Made by a program: the position numbers and the translations under genes
The notes under the pieces: model-generated
What the model was told of the DNA's origin: nothing
The model's database searches: none
Seen by the model: the letters and a program-made list of their open reading frames with translations, nothing else
In this document: positions 11,201-23,944 of the stretch, piece after piece
Position numbering within the stretch: position 1 is the stretch's first letter
Layout of the letters: every line of letters starts with the position of its first letter
Assembly (NCBI GenBank): GCA_039619475.1
Contig: CM077116.1
Coordinates: 152,103,088-152,167,087, forward strand
DNA from: Icerya purchasi
Taxonomy: Eukaryota; Arthropoda; Insecta; Hemiptera; Monophlebidae
DNA length: 64,000 nucleotides
Reading direction: 5' to 3'

Positions 11201-14200
11201 TCCTCAAAAATTCCCTCGCGCGACTTCCCCACATTTCCGTTAGTTCGAACCGATTAGAAATTAACATAAGTATATTATTTAAGTCTGAAACTAACCAACC
11301 TCCGCTCGCCCCTCCCGCCTACTATGCTACCGCGATTTTTCAAAATTCCAGGCCTAAGTATGAAAATTCCAAATTTTACCTACGTATATTATTTAAAGCT
11401 CCGAATCTAACACAAGTCTCTGCTCGCCCCTCCCACACATATATTTCGATCCCGCGCATATATTCAACATAGCGTTAGCCGCCGCGAAAGCGCACATATC
11501 TTTTCCGCGCAGGCTTCGATCGTTCCCGCTACCGCGATTTTTTACTATATTTCAAAACCTATGTATTCTGGCCAGGTTTTAAAAAAATGAAACCATCCGA
11601 TCGGACGCACAGCCCCGTACACTCGCATTCCCACGCGCAACGCCTTCTACCATCATGTGTCGGTATTATATTAGTCTCTGCTTGTAATATATGCGACATA
11701 ATTTTTAATTTTAATTTTTCGAGGTTTTGGAAGGGTCAAATTTGGACAGAGTGTTAAAATCTCTCGAAACTCAACACTTAGAATCCAAATTTTAAAGGAA
11801 TTTTCCTAGTCGCGCTCCGTTCCGGCATTCCTTTTTTTAAAAAAAATGTATTTTTAAGGAAAATATTTGAAAGTTACATCAATCGAATGATAGCGGGCGG
11901 GTGTGCAGCTACGAGAGGTGTTATGTAAGCACGACCGCGGTTGTACGGAAATATTTAAATGATCCAGCAACTGTTTGACGTTGTCACGGGATGCAGGGGG
12001 TGAATTCCAGTCGTTCGTTCGAAATTAACTATCCGATCATTTACGCACACCCTAACCCGACACCAATAGAAACCCGATCGCGATCGCTACACTTTCACAC
12101 AACCGCACATATACACCACCACTTGATATATATTTTTTCGTCCTTTTCCGCTCCCGATCTTATATTCAAACTATTGATATTTTTTTTATTTTTCCGTACT
12201 CTCCGATCATTGCAAAAGCGCACCATACATTGCTGCTCATATATCCAACATAGTGTTAGCTTCTGCAAAGGTACACTGTCCGATCCCACGCACACTTCGA
12301 TCGCAGCCGCGGTAACACACCCACACACACATACATACCGCCACTTTGTATATATTTTATTTTTGAGTCGAAATATTATAGAATTAGCCTAAGTATATTT
12401 TTTACGTTTCTGATCATTTCTTCCGAGTTTATAATTTTATTTTTTTCTCCGATTCTAAAAATAAATTTGTCGATGTCTTCACTGCTATGAATGCACGCAC
12501 ATCTTCATCTGTTGTTTTCCATGTCGTTCATAATAACTTTTTTCAACTCCAAGTATTATGGAATTACCCTAAGTATATTTTTTACGCTTCCAAACATTTC
12601 TTCTGACACATTATTTTTATTTTTTTTCCAGTTTTAAAAATAAATCCGTTGATGTCTTCATCGATATGAATGTACACAGCATGTTCCCTTGCACTCAGCT
12701 GCCAACGATAATTCTCCTATCGTTCATAATAATTTTTCATGCCTAAATATTATAGATTTAGTCTAAATATATTTTTTCACCTACAATATTTTTTTTTCCA
12801 AACGTAAATATCCAAAAATTAATTCGAGTATATTTTTATTTAACGCAGTTTCATAATTTCCCTCTCGCCTATTCACCCTACACAAATTACAAATCATTCT
12901 TATTATTTTTCATGACTACATTCACCCGAATGTGAAACCGCACCGCACATTCCCACATAAGCATATGATACCGCTGGTTTTCCCTGCATTCATAATAATT
13001 TTTCCGAGTCTACTAGCTTAAGATTATTTTATTTTTCAAATTCCAAATATTTTTCCACATCTTTTCATGATATATTTTATTTATTTTTAAGACTCCATCA
13101 AACTCTCGATCGGCACTTCTCACGCACGTTCTCCATTATACATTATCAAAATGAATCGAAATTTATAATCAATGATCAAAGGTAACCTTCAAGTCTCCTC
13201 TGACTTTTGCAACCAATTTACTGATCATATATACTTTTTATATACTTTTTTCCCCGTACTTTTTGAACATCACAACCGCCACAAAAGCGCACAAGTCGTT
13301 CCCATACGTATATACACCGTCACGATTACACAATACTATATCTACGCATGTTATACAAGTGTACGCATCCTATTATCTACTTTCAAAACCGAACCGAGTC
13401 TAAATATTTTTCACTTTACACGATTCAAAAATTTCTTCTTCTCTTCTTTTACCATCCCGACCTAAATTAACAATCGTTCATAATGTTATTTTTATTTTTT
13501 TATTCTCAAATATATATACACACGCATACACATCCTTTAGTGCTATTTTCCATATCATTCATATTCATTTTCCTTTTTTTCAAATCTAAGTATTACAGAT
13601 TTTTAAGCTTCCGATTCATTTTATCGCTCATAAGTTTTTATCTTTTATGTAAATCTGTCGTCACGAAACCGCACCATCCATTCTGCACACATGTTTCTAC
13701 GCCTTCGTCACCGGCTAGTTATTTCACTTTCATTTATTTTATTTATTTGTTATTTTTCCTATCAGAACCCAGCATCTAACTTTAAACCTCTTTATATTCG
13801 ATTACATTTAGTATGTAATATTTTTCCGTGCTTTGATATTGTAGAATTAATCTAAATATATTTTTATTTTTCCACTGTTCCAAAAATCTTTTTCCGATCT
13901 TTCGCAAATCTTCTATTTTTCTCCAATTCTAAAATTTAATCCGTCAAACTCCTGACCACCGCCCATTCCCACGCATACATCCATCATAATGTCATTTGGT
14001 GTTAAAATACACCATGCTTTCCTGCACACGTTCTACATTTATCATTATTCTATTATATATTATCAAAATTGATCAAAAATTTATAATCAAAGATCGATTG
14101 TAACTTTAATGCTCTCTATCTCGCCCTGTCATTTTTACCGATTGTGCATACCCTTTTTTTATTTTACCCGGCCATGTGTATCCAAAAAATTTAATTCGAG

Positions 14201-15870
14201 TATATTTTTTATTCTTTACAATGTTTCAAAATTTCCTTTTATCCTTACAGTCAAAATTTCAGGTCTTTTTTGTAATATTTTTTATTCCAGAGTACATATA
14301 CATTTTTTTTTTTTTTTCATGTAACCGTCGCGGAAGCATACTATTCGTTCCCATGCACATGTGCTACCGCATACACTATACACATAACATATCCTATTAG
14401 GGAGGTTTCAAAATTAATCTAAATGTATTTCTTTATTTTTCATAGTTCTAAAGTTTTTCCTTTCCTCTCAAAAACCCAAAATTCAAATCTGTCGTAATAT
14501 TTTTTGATTTTTTACCGAATACACCATACATATTGCGAAAGCATATTGTCCGTTTCCACACACACGCGTTACCGCGCACGCTATACATACGCAAATCCTA
14601 TTATGATTATTAAAAATTAGTAATCGTCTATTTTATTTTTCAATCTCTAAAATTTTTCAAAATCTTTCGTAGTCACATTTTTATAAAAATACTTTTAATA
14701 TTTTTTTATTATTTTGTAAGTATTTTTCGCGGTATATATGACTTCGTCTATGAGGTGTGATGAACAATTGTATAGAGCGACAGGTAGAAAACCTGTTAGT
14801 TTACGAGGCACAGCATGTTCGAAGAAAAAACGCGGTAGCATGAGCAGATCAGAGTAGCAATGTGCAAGTGAAAGACTGCATGCATGTATGTGTGTGAGAT
14901 AGAGGGATATATGTTCTCGAGGGCAACAGCTTGATTGTAAAAAACGTCGAAGATACCTTTATCTATCCCCGACACAAAAAAAAGGCCGGCTAAAAGAATA
15001 TTACTTTTTTTTTTCGTTTATGTTCGTCACCGTTCGCGACCGCGCCCCACTGTCAAGATCTCTGAACACACAATACTAACGTCGTCGACACTATGTTACA
15101 TGTCGTTTATAATATTTTTTCTCTGTCTTATAAAATTAGCCCAAGTATATTTTTATTCGTTCGTTACGCAAACATTTTTTCAAATCTTTTATAATATGCC
15201 GTGTACACAAATGTAGCCCACAGACACTCCTCGCCTCATTACCACGAATATATCCCTATACATTCATTGTTATTATTCTTATCATAACATAGTTTTTCCG
15301 GAAATTGTAGAAAAATTCTCTTTGCTCCGTTCTTCCAAGGTGATCTATTTACAAAATTCAAATCGTGCGTAATTATTTTAGAATCAACTTAAATATTTTA
15401 CTATTTCCAAAAATTAAACATCTCTTTACAGATCATTAGCTCATTTTCCGCTTGTACATAATATTTTTTTTATTTTATTATGTTTCCATAAGAATTCCAG
15501 TTAATGATCGTATTAATCATTGACCTTCACATTGTACCTATATGCTCATATATTTCAAAATTTTCGAAACAAGTATTATAAATAAATCCAAGTATACTAT
15601 TTCAGTATCAAAAAACTTTCCTTATATCTCCCATCAAACATATAATTTTTTCAATCTATCGTATATATTATTTTTTTGAAAATATAAGAAAAAAAGGTAT
15701 TAAGAAACAACCGTTAAATCCTGGTAACAGATAATGGGAGTAAGATAAAAATAAGTATTTTTTTATGCAATGATTTTCGAAAGTAACCATTAACACTCCC
15801 TTTTTGACATGTAAAGAGCTTTATATCGTTTTTAGAAATTGTGAAATTAGTCTAAAACAGAATGAATGAG
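11201..15870 (+). repeat. Degenerate satellite array, period about 180-195 bp
   Basis: A strongly pyrimidine-rich block built from diverged copies of one unit. A recurring core resembles AATATTATAGAATTAGTCTA followed by AATATATTTTTT. Good matches start near 12371, 12551, 12745, 13835, 14408, 15129 and 15573; the three adjacent ones are spaced 180 and 194 bp. Other unit parts recur too: GTTCATAATAATTTTT, AAATCCGTC, and a CG-rich piece like GCGAAAGCGCACA. A longer piece (CAACATAGYGTTAGC... TTCGATCG) occurs near 11468 and 12248. Open frames inside the block reflect its composition, not genes. About 14750-15060 is an unrelated-looking interruption. Confidence 0.7.
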
Positions 15871-16490
15871 AAATGGGTATATTATTACGAACGGTGCATG
15901 TAGTGAAGCAGTGTTTACAAAGAATATTATCCGCCTACTCAGTCCAGATATCGATACGGATTTGAAGTATATAGCGACTTCTTTTGACGGTGTCCGCGAT
16001 AAAAATTATTTATTCGATTAATTGTTCTATCAGCACAGGTATGGTAGCGGGATACCTGTTGGCCGGCGTCCGTATTTTCACGATATGTTCGATCGGATCT
16101 GCGTTCGGTCAAACATTAGGCGGGATAGGTGTATATGTTGTGATGTATACGGGACTAATAGTAGCCGGTTACAATGGCCCATACTTACGGCGAGTGCGCG
16201 CGTTGTGACATATACCGTCACTTAACAAGTTCAGTGGGAACGAATTTATAGAAAACTGGTAATTTTACCGCGATAAATTACGCTGTTCGATTTAATTGTT
16301 AAGGGTACGTCGATATTATAGGTGTGTGAAAACAATTCTCACGATGGTTTTTTTTTTTCGTGGTAATTTACAGTCTATCGAAAAGAAATCTCGTATCGTC
16401 GTTACAGTAACACCACCGTCGGGGTATAAAATGAATATGTTTAAATTATACGGTATATATATATATATATATATATAAGAACACAAAGAC
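15871..16490. other. Unassigned, GC-richer patch and (TA)n
   Basis: 15960-16230 is GC-richer, with a short hydrophobic open frame that I cannot assign. 16453-16477 is a (TA)n microsatellite directly before the RTE fragment. Confidence 0.4.
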
Positions 16491-16494
16491 CACC

Positions 16495-17400
16495 ATACAG
16501 GTTGATCCAGTGGAAACAGAAATTAACCTATACAGGGTCATTCGACAAGGAAACTCAATGTCACCAAAACTATTCATTATTTGCAATAATCGGTATTTGA
16601 GAAATTAAACTGGAATAGTAAGGGGTAAAAAATATATCTCAACCACCTCAGATATGCGGACGACGTAGTGCTTCTTAGCGAAGATATAGATAAACTAAAA
16701 GAAATGTGGTACAAGAACTTAATATAAGAAGCAAGGAAATAGGTCTGAAAATCGACATAGCGAAAACTGTCTAACTGCGGAATGAGTTCTCACAAAATAG
16801 TAATATTAGACCAGATGGCAGTGCAGGAAGTGTGCCATTATTTAATTATTCGGGGTAGATTATAAAAGGTGACAACAGATTACAAGAGGAAATAACAAGA
16901 AGAATACAAATGGCTGCCTTAGTATGTGGTAAATTAAAGAACATCTTTCAAAATAAAAAGATTTCTTTAAGTCTTAAAAGGAAAACATTTAATCAATGTG
17001 TACTGCCGGTGATGACTTATAGATGCAAAACATGGAACATCATAGCAGCAATGAAAGAAAGACTAGAGTGGTACAGAGGAGGATTGAAAGAAGAATAATT
17101 GGCATAAATCTAAAGGATAAAAAAGAAAATAAATGGATCAGAGAAACTGCAGCATAAAAGATGTAATACAAACGATTTAAAATGGAGATGGGCTAGCCCG
17201 CTCGCAAGACATTCAGAACTCCTTGCAAATACAGTGACAGTGTGGGTGCCAAACGGAACATGTAAAAGAGAGGCAGACCGTTAACGCGTTGGGTGGACGA
17301 TATAAATAAGTTTCAAACGGTCTGGACGAGCAAAGTTCGAGAGAGCTACATCTAGTAGTGGATTGAAAATAGCTGAGGATAATGATGATGATGATGATCT
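16495..17400 (+). pseudogene. RTE-clade LINE fragment (RT core to 3' end)
   Basis: A degenerate reverse transcriptase of the RTE clade, often annotated as craniofacial-development-protein-2-like, on the plus strand. Recognisable order: VRQGN and SMSPKLF near 16530-16575, the catalytic YADD box at 16653-16664 within LRYADDVVLLSEDIDKL, then EEITRRIQMAALVCGKLKN, LSLKRKTFNQCVLPVMTY and RRIERRIIGI before the C-terminal part. Several frameshifts and stops break the frame. It ends at a (GAT)n run (17382-17399), the kind of microsatellite tail that RTE elements carry. It is 5'-truncated, with no endonuclease present. Confidence 0.85.
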
Positions 17401-17705
17401 AGTCATAGACTTCGAACCGTTTAATATTTCCTTATTTTCTTGTTTTGTCTAACCAACACTATGGAAGCTCCAGTTTAACTTCTTTTAAAAATCTTAATTA
17501 CGATTGTTTCTTCTTTTTTTTTTCGTTTTCGAAATAAAACTGTAATGCTCAAGGAGTCAGCAGGGAACAAATTAAGTCAAAATTAACATCGAACTTTAAG
17601 AACATCAGAAACCATATTGGTAGCCCTGAAAATAAGAGATGCTCAACTGAAAAAAGGTTTGTAATAATAGCGCCGAAACAGGGATATCAAATTGAACCAC
17701 CTATA
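17401..17705. other. No recognised feature
   Basis: A+T-rich sequence between the RTE tail and a short unidentified open frame. Confidence 0.4.
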
Positions 17706-17888
17706 TTAGATGACGGTCCGAACAAGTAAGGACACCGAATTAGGTACCTCGAAGTGGTATAGATCGATAAGTGCAGTATAGCAGTCGTCAGGGATAGCGA
17801 CAGCAACCGATCCATTGACGGGGAAGCCTAAACGGGCCATGTAAACTACACTTTTCGTTTTTTCGATTGCGACATATTTAGATCTCAT
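17706..17888 (-). CDS. Unidentified 60-codon open frame
   Basis: An ATG-started open frame on the minus strand with a balanced composition (VVYMARLGFPVNGSVAVAIP) and higher GC than its surroundings. I do not recognise it. It could be an exon fragment, part of a worn transposable element or chance. No splice signals were convincing. It is listed only because its composition is more protein-like than that of most frames here. Confidence 0.15.
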   Translation of the reverse strand: MRSKYVAIEKTKSVVYMARLGFPVNGSVAVAIPDDCYTALIDLYHFEVPNSVSLLVRTVI

Positions 17889-20412
17889 GTTTAGTTGTGA
17901 TTTTCTCGTTCCCCTTGGTATTTAGTCGTTTGTGTTGTTCACCCCATCACTCTGAAAATGGAGCAAAAATATTTTGATGTTTGTGACGAAGATATTTAAA
18001 AAAGTAATTTTAATAAAAAAAATATATACATATACATACACATACATACATACATACACACATACATACATATATATATATATGTATATGTATATGTATA
18101 TAATAACAAATGTAGAATTTTATTTATTTTAGAAAAAACAGGCCGTTTGTATTTTCTCTGTCCCGTTTCTCTTTCGAGAAGAATCAGTTTTTTGCGTCAG
18201 CTTAAAGCAGCAACTTTGGGACCTTCTGTACCCCATTCGACATCATCTACATCTTTTGTTCGTGCATGAGAAAAGAGTGGAATGCGCATTACCATTGTTA
18301 CTTCGGATCGACCTATGTACATATGCTATAATTAATTAGTTTCGTTTTTTTTTTATCGGCTTTATTAATCGCCAGATAAAGTCAATTTCCGTGTAGCTAG
18401 AGCGACAGTATCAGCAGGGTAAGATTGGCGGATTTATTATGTTAGCGCCTCATTGTGTATTTCATGTATTCTGTTTATTGTTTCGTCGGCGACTTGGCGA
18501 TTTGTTATTCAAATTTTGATAGAAGTTTTAAACTGTTTTTTGCTGCGGTGTTTGTTCAATTTAATTACGTACTTTTTCGTTTACGCTTATAATGGTACTG
18601 AAAAGCGCGATAGTGAGCGTCGAAGGTGATTCGGCGCGTGGTTTTTTTTTATGAATATTTGTTTCCATTGCCTAGTACTGGAATATGTGCTGGCGTTCGC
18701 GACTAAGAATTTAATTTAATTTCTTCGGAAATTAATTTTGTCGCTCGGTTTTGGATGATTCGGATTGCTCGTTTCTGTCTATGAATCCTATTTATATGTA
18801 GGGCAATTTCATTTTCACTCGAAGAATTTTCGGTGCACTGTCGTAATTCTGTTCGTGTATCGGTTTCACTGCTGTCCAATATTACTTTTTTTTTTGTATT
18901 TCCTCAGTGGTTTTCTTATTAAACTGACTGATTAAGAGTGGCCAATATTTGGCCAATATTCAACTATTTTCCGATGCAGTCACAAAATATCTTCCCTAAT
19001 TTACTAAATTGCGATCAGGTTAGATCAATAGTGTGTTCTAGGGTCTGTGACACTGAATAAGCTGCTTCATCATTTTCTTGCTGCGTTCGATTTTAAAAAA
19101 TGTTACAAGTGCCGATTATAACTGATGCAAGCAAACAGCTCTAGGGGTCACTTTTGTGAGATGTGTAAACATTTTTCCATATTTTTTAGTCCGAACACAT
19201 ATCGATGAACATTGCGGAAAAACTGCGACCTTGGAACTATGTGTAAACATCGTTCCACTTTTGGACGTGATGCCCCGTATGCGTTTCAAAATTCCCTTTC
19301 AAAAAAAGCATGAAACAGACCTTCGTATTCTGGACTATTAACGGTTTGCAATAAACTGAGGCGGGAAAACAATGTGGATACCACGCAAATCGCTGTTCTC
19401 GATACAATTTTTCAACAATAGTGATGGTAATTTTTTTCTGCATCACCTGCTCCTTCACAAAATAGTTTACCGACCACGTGCAATCGCATTTCGATTATAT
19501 TGTAGTCGATTGGAAATGGTTTAAATAAACTCCGGCAGCTCTCATAATTCTCAACAGCTTGGCTCATTACATAGTTCAGTGGTGAAATACGTATTCGGTA
19601 ATGGCGGATTTATTATTATGTCTTTTATAATAAACTGGCCTAGCTGTAGGAGCGGGCATTTCATGTTTTTGAACGGGATCAAAATGAGTCAACAATTGAT
19701 CTAATAAATATTCATAAACGCGCGACAGTCTGGCTATGTGTAAAAAATATAGGAATGGGCGACCGGTTCGTATGCAAGTGAACGGCAAAAAGGCGACTGC
19801 AATCGCGTTCAGAACATGCACTTAGCCGATGCTAACGGATCTGTAAGATTTGAAGGACGCACGCGCCGGTCTAATTATCAAATTGATATCCGATGGTGTG
19901 TGAATACACATGCAACGAATCCCCTGCAGTTCTACGACGTCGAGCTACAATTATATTTCACTTCGATACTTACATAATTCCCCGATAAATCATGGTTTTC
20001 TCAACATCCGGTCCTACGATATTCTACCGCGGCCGTATGTTCCTTTTATTAAGGTTGTGCAATGTCTTTTTTTTTTTTAAATTTTATTAACCATTATGCA
20101 CCAGGTCATGCTGAAATGTCGGCTTTTGTTTAATCCGAAAGGGCATTTCAAAGTTGCAGAAATGCTATTTTTAATAAAATCCCGGTATAAAATATGATTT
20201 ATAATAATCTCGTTGGTAATATCACTTGTACACCGGTGTGTGTTCTTATAATTCTACGAGCTGACTCGGCGAACGTCGTACCGCCACAGAATCAATAAAT
20301 GGTGTGTTAACTTATTAGCTGAATTAAATGTAGTTTTTTAAATTAAGATAAAATTAATACTCAACACGAATTAAGTTCAATAAAAATGTACAAAAATCAA
20401 AATGAAAAGTAT
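17889..20412. other. Unassigned; microsatellite and coding-looking patches
   Basis: 18010-18105 is a mixed (TA)/(CATA)n microsatellite. A short minus-strand stretch at 18206-18265 reads like a protein C-terminus, and 19237-19821 holds two minus-strand open frames of 73 and 81 codons with mid GC content. None can be assigned to a family. The rest shows nothing I can support. Confidence 0.4.
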
Positions 20413-21486
20413 TTTAGTTACATTGAAATTTTAGGTTTTGGAGTTACATAAGAGGAAGAGAATTTTTAGTAAAGATCGGGAATGAACACAGTAGAAAAGA
20501 AATAATGAATTATGGAGTTGGACAAGGGACAATATTGGCACCTATACTATTTTTGATATATACAAATTCGCTCTACCGATATGTAAAGAACTCTAAAGTG
20601 TATGTTTATGCAGATGATATCGCACTAGTTATTGAACACTCTGACATTGAAAGTGCTGAAAAATTGTTACAAGAAGATCTCAATAATGTATGCAAATGGG
20701 CGCATGACAAAAAACTATTAATTAATGCTAACAAAAAAAAAGTGATGCATATAAGAACGCCAAGCCGGTTTAGAACGTTCGTCCCCAAATTAATTTTATA
20801 CAATACAAAGTGTTTACATAGAAAGGAAATATGTGGTTGTGAAAAGTTAGAAAATGTGAATGAATTTAAATATCTTGGGATAACATTAGATAAAGGTTTA
20901 ACATGGAGAAATTATATTGACAATATTACAGGGAAAGTTAGACAAACTATTCCAGCACTATATAAATTAAAACAAGGTATGACATACAAAAGCCTAAGGT
21001 TATATTTCGAAGCTGTATTAATGTCCAGAATTAAATGCGGAATCGGAATTTAGGGAGAGGCGAAAATTACAGAAATGAGGAAAATCAACAAATTGCAAAA
21101 AAGATATTTAAAACTGGTTTTACACAACGAGAGCAAGACGGACGCATTAGCTAACATCACTTGGTGGAACAAAAATAACGAAATGTCATCAAAAATGTTA
21201 TATTATTACAGCAAATTACTCAATGCTAAACTAGAAGATAGGCAGTTACCAACTAGAACGAGAACTTACAGAACTACGAATTGCGATAAACCTTGATATG
21301 TACGATCTAGGGAGATTAACAGTAAAATAGACAATGTAGAGGAAGAGGTATTAATAAAGTTAATGGGGAACATACCAAAGGAAATTCGAAATGAAAAAAA
21401 TTTGGAGAGATGGAAAAACAAGGTTAAAATTTGGTTGATAGCATGGTGTAAAGAGCAATAGAATTAAAAACAAAAAAAAAAAAAAA
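20413..21486 (+). pseudogene. CR1/Jockey-like LINE fragment (RT to 3' end)
   Basis: The 3' part of a non-LTR retrotransposon, better preserved than most here. The RT runs from SYIRG (upstream of 20505) through MNYGVGQGTILAPILFLIYT and the catalytic YADD box at 20607-20618 to FKYLGITLDKGLTW and TIPALYKLKQGMTYKSLR. A stop at 21051-21053 interrupts it, and the C-terminus continues in another frame (INKLQKRYLKL). It ends with LIAWCKEQ, a stop and a poly-A tail (about 21465-21485). The element is 5'-truncated near 20413. A possible short duplication, AAAAGTATT, lies at 20404-20412 and after the tail, but it overlaps the A-run. A second fragment of the same family is inside the hAT-like element at 6471-7440. 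Confidence 0.85.
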
Positions 21487-21570
21487 GTATTGGCTACGTT
21501 GACATGAGACTCGTTACTATCTCCAGTTTTAAGCTGCTAATGAGAGATTGGTAGTTGTATAAAAATAGTA

Positions 21571-21762
21571 TAAATTTACTTTAAAAAATGAAAGTAAATT
21601 ACTTTGGAAACATGTTTTTCGGGCTATATCATCAGCTAACAACACAGAATACACACTCAATTTATATGTATTTCAATAGAGTGTGTACTCTGTGCTGTTA
21701 GCTGATGATATAGCCCGAAAAAACATGTTACCAAAGTAATTTAATTTCTTAAAGTAAATTTA
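21571..21762. mobile_element. Foldback MITE, family A copy 1, TA-flanked
   Basis: A nearly complete hairpin. The left arm (TAAATTTACTTTAA ... CGGGCTATATCATCAGCTAA) is mirrored by the right arm (TTAGCTGATGATATAGCCCG ... TTAAAGTAAATTTA), arms about 85-90 bp with a short loop near 21660-21675. TA flanks both ends (21569-21570, 21763-21764). A second member of the family is at about 57047-57246. Confidence 0.85.
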
Positions 21763-22409
21763 TACCGCTTTTTAGGATTTCGTGCACATATAATGTCGGG
21801 AATAATCCGAATCAAAAATATTCAATTATACGATAGAGCTCGGAAATGGTTTGTCTTATCAGAATTGGATCATAAATTACTATTAAACTTCTATCTGTGA
21901 CAATTTATAACTTTAAGCTGAGCGATTAGCCTGGGCGACAAGAAACCGTGTCTAAAATATATATAATATGGAATTTAGAACGACCTTAAAAATCACCCTT
22001 AAAAAATTCATAACTCATCACCAGATAACCTATTAAAAAGCGAAATGCAAAATATAAAACAAAACACAGATAAAATCCAAAAATTAAGGTTAAAAAATTA
22101 TCCCCCCCCTTATGGGTCAAAAACAGCAAAAAAACAATTTTTTTTTAAAAATTCCGTATCTGCTATTCGAGAAAAAGGGCAAATCCAACAAATCAAAGAT
22201 CATAAAAATCGGTCCATCTGTTCTTGACAGTTATAAAAGTAGACAGAAATGATTGGTAAAATTGGGTGAGTTAGGTGGATTGGGAGGGACCTACCTGGTC
22301 CAATTGTGAATCTAAAACATACACACGGACCCTCTCAAACACCCACAAAAAATTTCATCGAAATCGGTTAAACTGTTTAGGAGTTCAGTGACATATACAC
22401 GTGTCCTAG

Positions 22410-22456
<47 letters not shown>
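21763..22456 (+). repeat. Probable LINE/SINE-like 3' end with (TA)n tail
   Basis: The last part reads AATTTCATCGAAATCGGTTA ... GTGACATATACACG ... AGAATTTTATATATA and runs into (TA)n at 22415-22457. Ends of this style (a conserved 'atcggt' block before an AT microsatellite) occur on retroposons in many insect genomes. No coding sequence remains, and the left edge is unclear. Confidence 0.45.
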
Positions 22457-22459
<3 letters not shown>

Positions 22460-22780
22460 TAGGCGTATCCAGGCAAATTTTTCGGGGGGGGGGGGGGGGG
22501 GGGGTCGATCCATTTAAAAAAAAACACTTGACAGAAAAAAGGATTTTACTTAGTAATTCTATTTTATTAATAATCTCTTGTATAATAGTTCTAAATGCGT
22601 AAGACTTCTGTTCGTTTTCATTTTGAGAATAATTTACACTAATACATAGTTAGTTGTACTGTCAGAATGCCTGGTACCAAAACATCTTACGACCCTAAAC
22701 CGACAATATAGCAACGTAAAAATCCATTTCGGGAGGGGTTTGAACCCCCAAATCCCCCCCCCCCCTGGGTACGCCTATGA
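22457..22780. mobile_element. TIR element with G21 and C12 runs, inserted in (TA)n
   Basis: The ends TCATAGGCGTATCCAGG and, inverted, TCATAGGCGTACCCAGG differ at one position. (TA)n lies on both outer sides, so the element interrupted a TA microsatellite. A run of 21 G (22484-22504) follows the left end and 12 C (22754-22765) precede the right end. The 324-bp interior is A+T-rich and non-coding. A longer relative with the same ends is at 55535-56804. Confidence 0.75.
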
Positions 22781-23589
22781 TATATATATACATATATAAA
22801 GATACGCAAGTTGTAATAATAGGCCAGATAAGCATCTTCATATTTTATTCGTATTACAATGTTATACTCGTTGTAATTTCGCCAGCAGGAATGCCAAATG
22901 TAGCGTTATTATTATGGGTTTTAAGTTTTACTACGCCCTCGAGGATGCCGCCACTACGGCCTCTTAATTACTGTGGACGAAAAAGTTGATTATTTTACTT
23001 TTAGTATAAGAATAATATTATTTGAATTTTTTCAAAGTTGTATATTAATAAAATTAACTTTAATCTTTCGCTATCGGTCGACCGCTGAAAAGAACAAACA
23101 AAATAAACTGATAAAATTTAGATAATATAAATAAATAAACTGTTGATTTGATGGCCCAGTGTCTTTCCAGCGATCATAGTTACAAGGGGTTTCTTTAATC
23201 TAGAGTCGAAATCGTTGCCGACTAATGTTCGTAATTATTATATATATCGGTCGAACGACTTTATCGAAACACTTTTTGTATGCGATTTCTGCTACGAATA
23301 GAGAAAAGTCAAAAAACAATAACACTGCGGAAGAGTAAAACAGCGACTGACTAACTAAAAAAGTCTCCATCGAATCATTTTTTCATTTCTTCTCTTCTTT
23401 CCGTTCCATGACCGCTGGAATTAATCGTATAAGATACGTGCTTTTCCTCGCAATGGTCGATGATTGGTTATTTACCCCCGATCGACAACAGGAATCCCAC
23501 ACAGACGTACGTTTCCTCTCTCATCACACATTTTCCAAAGTTTTATAGTTTTTTATTTTATTTATTTTAATATATAGTACGTACAATGT
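22781..23589. other. No recognised feature
   Basis: (TA)-rich start, then A+T-rich sequence without genes or repeats I can name. Confidence 0.4.
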
Positions 23590-23835
23590 ATATATATATA
23601 AAACTCAGTCCTTGAATCTCGCAAGGGAGTGCAAGCTCCTTTGACCTCCAACCTTTTTTCTTCTAAACTGTTATTAGAAGAATCGTTTTCAATTGACTAT
23701 TAGCCGTTTTGTACGATAAAATCTTCATTCTTCAATCACATCTGTTGTGTATCTCTTATATATGTATATATTGTGACGAACACTGTAATGGGACATTTTT
23801 TGTAGTGTACCTTGGGCTAAGAATGATATATAGTC

Positions 23836-23881
<46 letters not shown>
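23590..23881. repeat. Short relative of the 10341-10908 repeat
   Basis: It shares the left motif order (ACTCAGTC, CTCGCAAGGG, TTTGACCTCC) and the right motif order (GGGACATTTTTTGTAGTGTA, CTAAGAATGA) with the repeat at 10341-10908. Like that one it is bordered by (TA)n on both sides (23588-23602, 23839-23881). The internal inverted repeat seen at 10455 is missing here. Confidence 0.5.
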
Positions 23882-23882
<1 letters not shown>

Positions 23883-23944
23883 CTTATATGTCACCCTGGT
23901 CAGACAACCACTTAACATAAATTATACAGTAGAACACGTTAATA

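Noticed and set aside
11101..14400. Many plus-strand open frames of 70-133 codons
   Set aside because: They follow the pyrimidine bias of the satellite array (Phe, Ser, Ile-rich) and carry no family signature.
15984..16208. Gly/Val-rich hydrophobic open frame resembling membrane segments
   Set aside because: 74 codons, no family match, overlapping frame equally open; could not be supported as a gene.
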